A stretch of 18,094 nt of DNA from Lachnospiraceae bacterium UBA1753. GTDB lineage: Bacteria; Bacillota; Clostridia; Lachnospirales; Lachnospiraceae. This document shows, one piece after another, positions 13,433 to 18,094 of the stretch. A program made the translations under genes and the position numbers. The notes below the pieces were generated by a model, which saw nothing but the letters and a program-made list of their open reading frames with translations, did not search any database and was not told where the DNA came from. The stretch is taken from positions 11,930 to 30,023 of the forward strand of contig DCHL01000173.1 in NCBI GenBank assembly GCA_002317595.1. The letters run 5' to 3'. Each line of letters starts with the position of its first letter. Positions within the stretch are counted from its first letter, which is position 1.

Positions 13433-15047
13433 GAGAAATGCGAAGCTCTACGGAGATGAGGTTGCTCTCATTGAATTGAATCCTGAGGAGAAGGAGACAA
13501 GAAGAACGACGTGGAAGGAGTTTGAGCTTATCGAGCCTGACCGTTTTGAGCCCTTCAGGAGAGAGATTACCTGGAGCGTGTTTAATGAGAAGGCTAACCG
13601 CTTTGCCCACATGCTTCTTGGACGCGGAATTGCAAAGGGTGACAAGGTTGCCATCATCATGTACAACTGCCTTGAGTGGCTGCCAATTTACTTTGGTATC
13701 TTAAAGACGGGTGCGATTGCAGTCCCCTTCAACTTCAGATATGACGCTGAGGAGATTCTGTACTGTGCAGAACTTGCAGAGGTTGATGCGATTGTATTTG
13801 ATCCTTCCTTCATTGGAAGAATCGAGGTGAATGCAGACAGGCTTTCTAAGAACAGGCTTCTTATCTATGTTGGAGACGGCTGTCCTTCCTTTGCAGAGAG
13901 CTACCGTGAATTAGTTGCGGACTGCTCGAGCCAGGACCTCAACATTCCCATCAGTGATGATGATTTTGGAGCAATTTATTTTTCTTCGGGAACAACTGGT
14001 TTCCCCAAGGCAATTTTACATAAGCATCAGTCTCTTACTCAGGCGGCTGAGATGGAACAGAAGCACCATGAGACAGGCAGGGATGATGTATTCCTCTGCA
14101 TTCCGCCTCTTTACCACACAGGAGCTAAGTTCCACTGGATGGGCTCGCTGGTTGCAGGCTCCAAGGCAGTACTCTTAAAGGGCGCTAAGCCTAGGACAAT
14201 TCTGTCTGCAGTATCTTCTGAGAAGTGTACTATCGTGTGGCTCCTGGTTCCCTGGGCTCAGGATATTCTTGATGCGTTTGACCGCGGCGACCTCAAGATG
14301 GAAGATTATGAACTCTCTCAGTGGAGACTTATGCACATTGGTGCACAGCCCGTACCACCTTCACTTATCAAGAGATGGAAGGAGTACTTCCCTGAGCATC
14401 AGTATGATACCAATTACGGTCTGTCAGAATCCACAGGTCCTGGCTGTGTCCATCTTGGAATGGAGAACATCCATAAGGTCGGTGCAATCGGTGTTCCTGG
14501 TTACCGCTGGGAGTATAAGATTGTCCAGGAAGACGGCGTGACTGAGGTCGCAAAGGGTGATGTGGGCGAGCTTATCGTCAAGGGACCTGGTGTCATGACC
14601 TGCTACTACAACAATCCCGAAGCAACAGCTGAGTCACTTCGTGACGGATGGCTCTTTACTGGCGATATGGCAAAGGTTGACGAGGATGGATTTATTTTCC
14701 TTGTGGATAGAAAGAAGGATGTAATTGTCAGCGGTGGAGAGAATATCTACCCTGTTCAGATTGAGGACTTCATCCGCAAGTTCGACAAGGTTAAGGATGT
14801 CGCTGTTATCGGTCTTCCTGACTCGAGACTTGGTGAGATTACTGCAGCCATCATTGAAATCAAGGAAGGCATGGAGTGCACCGAGGCTGAAATCGAGGAG
14901 TTCTGCCTTGGCATGGCAAGATATAAGAGACCTAAGAAGATTATCTTTGAGGAGATTCCGAGAAATGCTACGGGCAAGATTGAGAAGCCGAAGCTTCGTG
15001 CAAGATACGGCGCGGACAATCTCGTTGAGAAGGAGACAATCGGTTAA
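13410..15047 (+). CDS. AMP-forming acyl-CoA synthetase/ligase
   Basis: ANL-superfamily enzymes activate a carboxylic acid with ATP to an acyl-adenylate and pass it to CoA. The 545-residue protein shows the core motifs: FSSGTTGFPKA (191-201) for ATP binding, YGLSEST (336-342), GWLFTGD (413-419), DRKKDVI (433-439) and the C-terminal catalytic lysine K523 in NATGK. A charged insertion of roughly 25 residues lies near positions 24-50, before the usual TW..F.EKANRFA segment. The start at 13410 has AAGGGAG 9 bases upstream. The longer in-frame start at 13386 is less likely. It overlaps the membrane-protein gene by 23 bases. The chain length of the substrate cannot be judged from sequence. A fatty or branched acid is plausible. 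Confidence 0.9.
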   Translation: MPVMDYLERNAKLYGDEVALIELNPEEKETRRTTWKEFELIEPDRFEPFRREITWSVFNEKANRFAHMLLGRGIAKGDKVAIIMYNCLEWLPIYFGILKTGAIAVPFNFRYDAEEILYCAELAEVDAIVFDPSFIGRIEVNADRLSKNRLLIYVGDGCPSFAESYRELVADCSSQDLNIPISDDDFGAIYFSSGTTGFPKAILHKHQSLTQAAEMEQKHHETGRDDVFLCIPPLYHTGAKFHWMGSLVAGSKAVLLKGAKPRTILSAVSSEKCTIVWLLVPWAQDILDAFDRGDLKMEDYELSQWRLMHIGAQPVPPSLIKRWKEYFPEHQYDTNYGLSESTGPGCVHLGMENIHKVGAIGVPGYRWEYKIVQEDGVTEVAKGDVGELIVKGPGVMTCYYNNPEATAESLRDGWLFTGDMAKVDEDGFIFLVDRKKDVIVSGGENIYPVQIEDFIRKFDKVKDVAVIGLPDSRLGEITAAIIEIKEGMECTEAEIEEFCLGMARYKRPKKIIFEEIPRNATGKIEKPKLRARYGADNLVEKETIG

Positions 15048-15069
15048 TTTTTTACCGTAATGTAATATA

Positions 15070-15118
15070 AGGGGGCGATGGGTATGGTGGATACCTGTCG
15101 CCCCTTGTAAATGTGTTT
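15070..15118 (+). terminator. Stem-loop after the acyl-CoA synthetase gene, probable terminator
   Basis: GGGGCGA (15072-15078) pairs with TCGCCCC (15098-15104). After a symmetric TG/TG internal mismatch, GGTAT (15081-15085) pairs with ATACC (15091-15095) around a GGTGG loop. The following TTGTAAATGTGTTTTC is a weak U tract. The internal loop and poor tail leave open a regulatory RNA role in front of the phosphatase gene. Confidence 0.5.
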
Positions 15119-15147
15119 TCGGCGAACGATTCTGATGGAGGATGGAA

Positions 15148-15924
15148 ATGGATTTATCAGTTGTAAAAAATAAGGTGTGTGCGCTTGTCCGTGAATGCGG
15201 TATGGTGATGCTTAATGCTGACAGAAGTGAAGCTATGATTGACGCAAAGAGTGGACATCAGAACTTCGTGACTACCTACGATAAGATGATACAGGACATG
15301 CTCAAGGAAGGGCTTGGTAAGATACTGCCTGAGGCGGCTTTCGTAGGTGAGGAGGATGAGATTCATTCCTATGCTTCCAAGGGTCTTGCGTTCATTGTTG
15401 ATCCGATAGACGGAACTACCAACTTCATTAAGGATTACAAAAGAAGCTGCGTGTCAGTGGGACTTGTGGAGGATAACGAGCCTGTGATGGGTGTTATTTT
15501 CAATCCCTATACAGATGAGATGTTTTCTGCCGTAAAGGGCGAGGGAGCGTTCTGTAATGATAAGCAGATTCATGTGACTGACCAGCCTCTTGATAATGCA
15601 CTGGTGCTCTTTGGAACTGCGCCCTACTACGAGGATATGCAGACGCGTGTATTTGAGCTTGCGCAGAAGAGTCTTAGGAAGTGCATCGATGTAAGGCGCG
15701 GTGGTTCAGCAGCCCTTGATATGGTAGATGTCGCAGCTGGCAGGGCAGAAATCTATTTTGAGCCAAGGATATGCCCCTGGGATATCGCTGCGGGGGCTGT
15801 GATTGTTCGTGAGGCGGGCGGCGTTGTCACCAATATGGATGGCGGGGAAATCTCGCTTGGCGGCTATGGCTCAATCTGTGCCTCAAACGGCGTTACGACG
15901 ATTGCTGATATAGAAGCGTGCTGA
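15148..15924 (+). CDS. Inositol-monophosphatase-family phosphatase
   Basis: Members hydrolyse small phosphate monoesters such as inositol-1-phosphate or fructose-1,6-bisphosphate using metal ions. The 258-residue protein carries the signature residues: GEE with E68, DPIDGTTNF with D85 and D88, and PWDIAAG with D212 followed by VREAGG. The ATG at 15148 has GGAGG 6 bases upstream. The in-frame ATG at 15142 directly abuts that site and is not usable. The gene follows a terminator-like stem-loop, so it may start a new transcript. Which substrate it uses is not evident. Possibilities are inositol phosphates, sugar bisphosphates or nucleotide-derived phosphates. Its last codons and stop are perfectly duplicated just downstream. 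Confidence 0.9.
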   Translation: MDLSVVKNKVCALVRECGMVMLNADRSEAMIDAKSGHQNFVTTYDKMIQDMLKEGLGKILPEAAFVGEEDEIHSYASKGLAFIVDPIDGTTNFIKDYKRSCVSVGLVEDNEPVMGVIFNPYTDEMFSAVKGEGAFCNDKQIHVTDQPLDNALVLFGTAPYYEDMQTRVFELAQKSLRKCIDVRRGGSAALDMVDVAAGRAEIYFEPRICPWDIAAGAVIVREAGGVVTNMDGGEISLGGYGSICASNGVTTIADIEAC

Positions 15925-15950
15925 GATTGTGATAGAAGCGTGCTGAGATT
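15910..15950 (+). repeat. Perfect 19-bp tandem duplication of the phosphatase gene 3' end
   Basis: ATAGAAGCGTGCTGAGATT occurs at 15910-15928, including the stop TGA, and again at 15932-15950, with a 22-base period and no mismatches. The period is not a multiple of three, so the second copy sits in another frame and is non-coding. Confidence 0.9.
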
Positions 15951-16001
15951 ATTATAAAATGAGTGCCAGGATAGCTTTTGGCTGTAGAAACGAGGACATA
16001 A

Positions 16002-16895
16002 ATGAAAAAAGCGCTTATACTTGGAACAACTGCATCTTTCTTTTTTGCTTTCACCTTTGTGCTTAACAGAAGCATGAACCTGGGTGGAGACTTCTTCCTT
16101 TGGGGAGCTGCGCTCAGATATTTTTTCACCCTGATAATACTATCGGTTGTGCTTGTCCGCGGTGACCGCGTGAGACCTGTCATTGCAGCTATCAGGGAGG
16201 CTCCTGCCAAGTGGATACTGTGGAGCTGCGTGGGCTTTGGCGTGTTCTATTCCACGATAACAGCGGCATCGGTGTATGCGGAGAGCTGGTTCACGGCTGC
16301 GGCTTGGCAGTTCACCATAGTTGCGGGCGTTCTGCTTACGCCTCTTTTTGGGAAAAAAATTCCAGTTAAGAATCTGCTGTGTTCTACTGTGATCCTCGTG
16401 GGAATATTTGTGATGCAGGTATCGCATCTCGGAGGAAAATTTGATGGTGGCTTTTATACAGCCGTTCTGATGATTGCGATAGGAGCGTTTGCTTATCCCC
16501 TGGGTAATAGGAAGATGATGGAGATTACTGAAGGACGACTTACAACGATGCAGCGTGTCTTTGGCATGGTGCTCTGCTCAATGCCGTTCTGGATTGTATG
16601 TGCCTTTATCGCGTTTGTAAAGGCGGGGGCACCCTCTGGAAGTCAGTGTCTGCAGTCCTTCATGGTTGCGATGTTCTCCGGCGTGGTTGCAACTACGCTT
16701 TTCTTCAGGGCGACTGATGCAGTGAAGGCAAATCCACGGCAGCTTGCAGTTATTGAGGCTACCCAGTGCGGGGAAGTTGTGTTTACGCTTCTTTTAGGCG
16801 TGCTGGTGCTCGGTGATGCCATGCCTGGGCCTGCGGCCTTCCTTGGAATTGCTATAATAGTAGTGGGAATGATTGTGAACAGCTTAGTAGCTTGA
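16002..16895 (+). CDS. DMT-superfamily transporter, multidrug-efflux type
   Basis: This is an inner-membrane protein of 297 residues with about ten transmembrane helices arranged as two repeats of five, the layout of EamA/EmrE-like drug/metabolite transporters. The N-terminal helix has SFFFAFTFVLNR and the second half has VVATTLFFRATDAV and QLAVIEATQ. These resemble the multidrug-resistance efflux transporter group, although the substrate could equally be a metabolite. GAGGA (15992-15996) is 5 bases before the ATG. It ends 11 bases before the metallophosphoesterase gene, so these two are probably co-transcribed. The spacer behind the phosphatase gene contains a TATAAAAT that could be a -10 element, but no well-spaced -35 is present. 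Confidence 0.85.
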   Translation: MKKALILGTTASFFFAFTFVLNRSMNLGGDFFLWGAALRYFFTLIILSVVLVRGDRVRPVIAAIREAPAKWILWSCVGFGVFYSTITAASVYAESWFTAAAWQFTIVAGVLLTPLFGKKIPVKNLLCSTVILVGIFVMQVSHLGGKFDGGFYTAVLMIAIGAFAYPLGNRKMMEITEGRLTTMQRVFGMVLCSMPFWIVCAFIAFVKAGAPSGSQCLQSFMVAMFSGVVATTLFFRATDAVKANPRQLAVIEATQCGEVVFTLLLGVLVLGDAMPGPAAFLGIAIIVVGMIVNSLVA

Positions 16896-16906
16896 CGGAG
16901 ATATGA

Positions 16907-17641
16907 ATGGCGTTGTATGCGATAGGTGATATCCACCTGACCTTTCACTCAGATAAGGATATGTCCGTGTTCGGTGAGGTCTGGAGAAATCACGAGGAGA
17001 AATTTCTAAAAAATTATACAGAGATTATCACGCCTGATGACACGGTTGTATTTACCGGAGACCATACCTGGGGTGGTCATCTGTCTACCTGCAGGCCGGA
17101 TCTTGATTGGATCTGTGAACTTCCGGGGAGAAAAATTCTCCTTCGAGGAAATCACGATATTTTCTGGCAGATTAAGAAGACAAGACGGCTCATGGAGGAG
17201 TATCGTGACCGGCTTTATTTTTTGCAGGACAATTTCTGGAGCTACGGAGAGTATGCGTTGGTCGGCTCGAAGGGTTACTGCTATGAGCCCTGGGATAACA
17301 ACGAGCGGGCGCTTGAACTGGCTGCTGAAAGGTACAGGCGGGAGGAGAAGCGAGTTAGGAAAAGTTTTGAAGTGGCGAAGGCGGCAGGATATGAGAAGTT
17401 TATCCTGTTTCTTCACTATCCGCCTACTGAAATAGAGTCGTCGGGCAATGAGTTTGGTGGCAACCCTGACAGCTGCTTTACAAGACTTGCTAAGGAATAC
17501 GGCGCCGGGATGGTGGTGTATTCTCACCTTCACGGGGAGGAGCGATTCAATGACAGTCTGATGGGAGTGCACGAGGGTGTTGAGTACCGTCTCGTGTCGG
17601 GGGATTATCTGGGATTCAGACCAGTGAAACTGATGGATTAG
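16907..17641 (+). CDS. Calcineurin-like metallophosphoesterase
   Basis: It is a two-metal phosphoesterase of 244 residues with the full set of family motifs: GDIH (D8, H10), GDHTWG (D52), RGNHD (N82, H83, D84), LHYPP (H170) and YSHLHG (H207, H209). There is no signal peptide or membrane segment, so it should be cytoplasmic. ACGGAG lies 6 bases upstream of the ATG and the gene follows the transporter gene by only 11 bases. Proteins of this compact type have been linked to varied substrates such as cyclic nucleotides or nucleotide derivatives. Nothing here points to a particular one. A 67-base gap without a visible terminator leads to the thioesterase gene. Confidence 0.9.
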   Translation: MALYAIGDIHLTFHSDKDMSVFGEVWRNHEEKFLKNYTEIITPDDTVVFTGDHTWGGHLSTCRPDLDWICELPGRKILLRGNHDIFWQIKKTRRLMEEYRDRLYFLQDNFWSYGEYALVGSKGYCYEPWDNNERALELAAERYRREEKRVRKSFEVAKAAGYEKFILFLHYPPTEIESSGNEFGGNPDSCFTRLAKEYGAGMVVYSHLHGEERFNDSLMGVHEGVEYRLVSGDYLGFRPVKLMD

Positions 17642-17708
17642 CTTCTTGCAGTCAAGGCTTACACCTGTATCGAGTGGAGTTCGAGATTGATTTTGTGAGG
17701 TTTACATA

Positions 17709-18094
17709 ATGTATTTTGAGAATGTGAGAATCGGTATTTCTGATGTCGATGCTTCTGAAAAACTTACAATAGCTGCCATGGTGGATTTCTTTCAGGATGT
17801 ATGTACTCACCAGGCTGATGACCTTGGAATCGGTGCTGATTTCTTAAGGAGGCGTGGGCTCTTCTGGGTGCTCACGAACTGGCAGATTGTGGTCCTTAAG
17901 GAACTTCATGAGGGAGACCGTATTGAGGTTCACACAAGGCCCTACGAGATAAAGGGATTTCTGGGAATGAGGAACTTCTATATTGTGGATGAGACTGGAG
18001 AGATTGCAGTTAAGGCTAATTCGATTTGGTCGCTTCTGTCCGTTGAGCGTATGCGTCCCGTTTCCGTGCCCGAGGAACTAAAGCAGTACTATGA
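17709..18094 (+). CDS. Acyl-ACP thioesterase, N-terminal part
   Basis: Bacterial acyl-ACP thioesterases of the plant Fat-like family hydrolyse acyl-ACP to release free fatty acid. The first 128 residues are present and the gene runs off the window. The sequence fits the first hot-dog domain: an initial strand, a helix in AAMVDFFQDVCTHQADDLG, the GLFWVLTNWQIVV strand, the DRIEVHTRP strand and GFLGMRNFYIVDETGE. The conserved WSLLSVERMRPV follows, as in this family. TGAGG lies 8 bases before the ATG. It sits in the same direction as the acyl-CoA synthetase gene about 2.7 kb upstream, which may recycle the released acid, but a functional link is inferred only from distance. Confidence 0.85.
   Translation, partial: MYFENVRIGISDVDASEKLTIAAMVDFFQDVCTHQADDLGIGADFLRRRGLFWVLTNWQIVVLKELHEGDRIEVHTRPYEIKGFLGMRNFYIVDETGEIAVKANSIWSLLSVERMRPVSVPEELKQYY

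Noticed and set aside
17006..17572. 188-codon minus-strand open frame opposite the metallophosphoesterase gene
   Set aside because: The sense frame has every metallophosphoesterase motif. The antisense frame has none of its own.

Overview
The window looks like chromosomal DNA from an anaerobic, plant-fibre-degrading Bacillota, most likely a Lachnospiraceae relative of Butyrivibrio, Roseburia or Coprococcus. This is inferred from strong GGAGG-type ribosome binding sites, a DegV protein, the Ruminococcus-like epimerase/phosphorylase pair, a bacterial acyl-ACP thioesterase, and compact co-directional operons. No rRNA, tRNA, CRISPR array, transposase or phage gene is visible, so the genus is not settled.

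Layout. Positions 1-162 hold the 3' end of an unrecognised gene, followed by a good terminator. An intergenic region (163-674) contains an unexplained, highly structured element at 444-597. A minus-strand degV-type gene follows (675-1544). A divergent, AT-rich intergenic region (1545-2111) carries a short open frame that may be a gene remnant, several hairpins, and the probable promoter and LacI-type operator of a long plus-strand gene series.

Beta-mannoside/galactomannan utilisation block (2112-12615). The order is GH2 beta-mannosidase, LacI-family regulator, AGE-superfamily cellobiose/mannobiose 2-epimerase, GH130 mannosylglucose phosphorylase, GH36 alpha-galactosidase, Nudix hydrolase, PHP-domain phosphoesterase, and mannose-6-phosphate isomerase. 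Galactose side chains would be removed by the GH36 enzyme. Beta-1,4-mannobiose could be epimerised to mannosylglucose and phosphorolysed to mannose-1-phosphate plus glucose. The GH2 enzyme could trim remaining beta-mannosides hydrolytically, and ManA would carry mannose-6-phosphate into glycolysis. None of these enzymes has a visible signal peptide, so the block describes intracellular processing of imported oligosaccharides. The transporter, the endo-mannanase and the phosphomannomutase are not in the window. The Nudix and PHP genes are the unexpected members.

Second block (12632-18094), also all plus-strand. It contains a CPBP-like membrane protein that appears to lack the protease residues and overlaps an acyl-CoA synthetase gene. 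These are followed by an inositol-monophosphatase-family phosphatase, a DMT-superfamily multidrug-efflux-type transporter, a metallophosphoesterase, and a partial acyl-ACP thioesterase. The two acyl-thioester genes suggest lipid metabolism, but the block as a whole has no obvious single function.

Points most worth a second look are the three-way-junction-like structure at 444-597, the operator/promoter upstream of the mannosidase, the operator-like inverted repeat before the GH130 gene, two independent tandem duplications of gene 3' ends with their stop codons, and the Nudix/PHP pair inside the mannoside operon.
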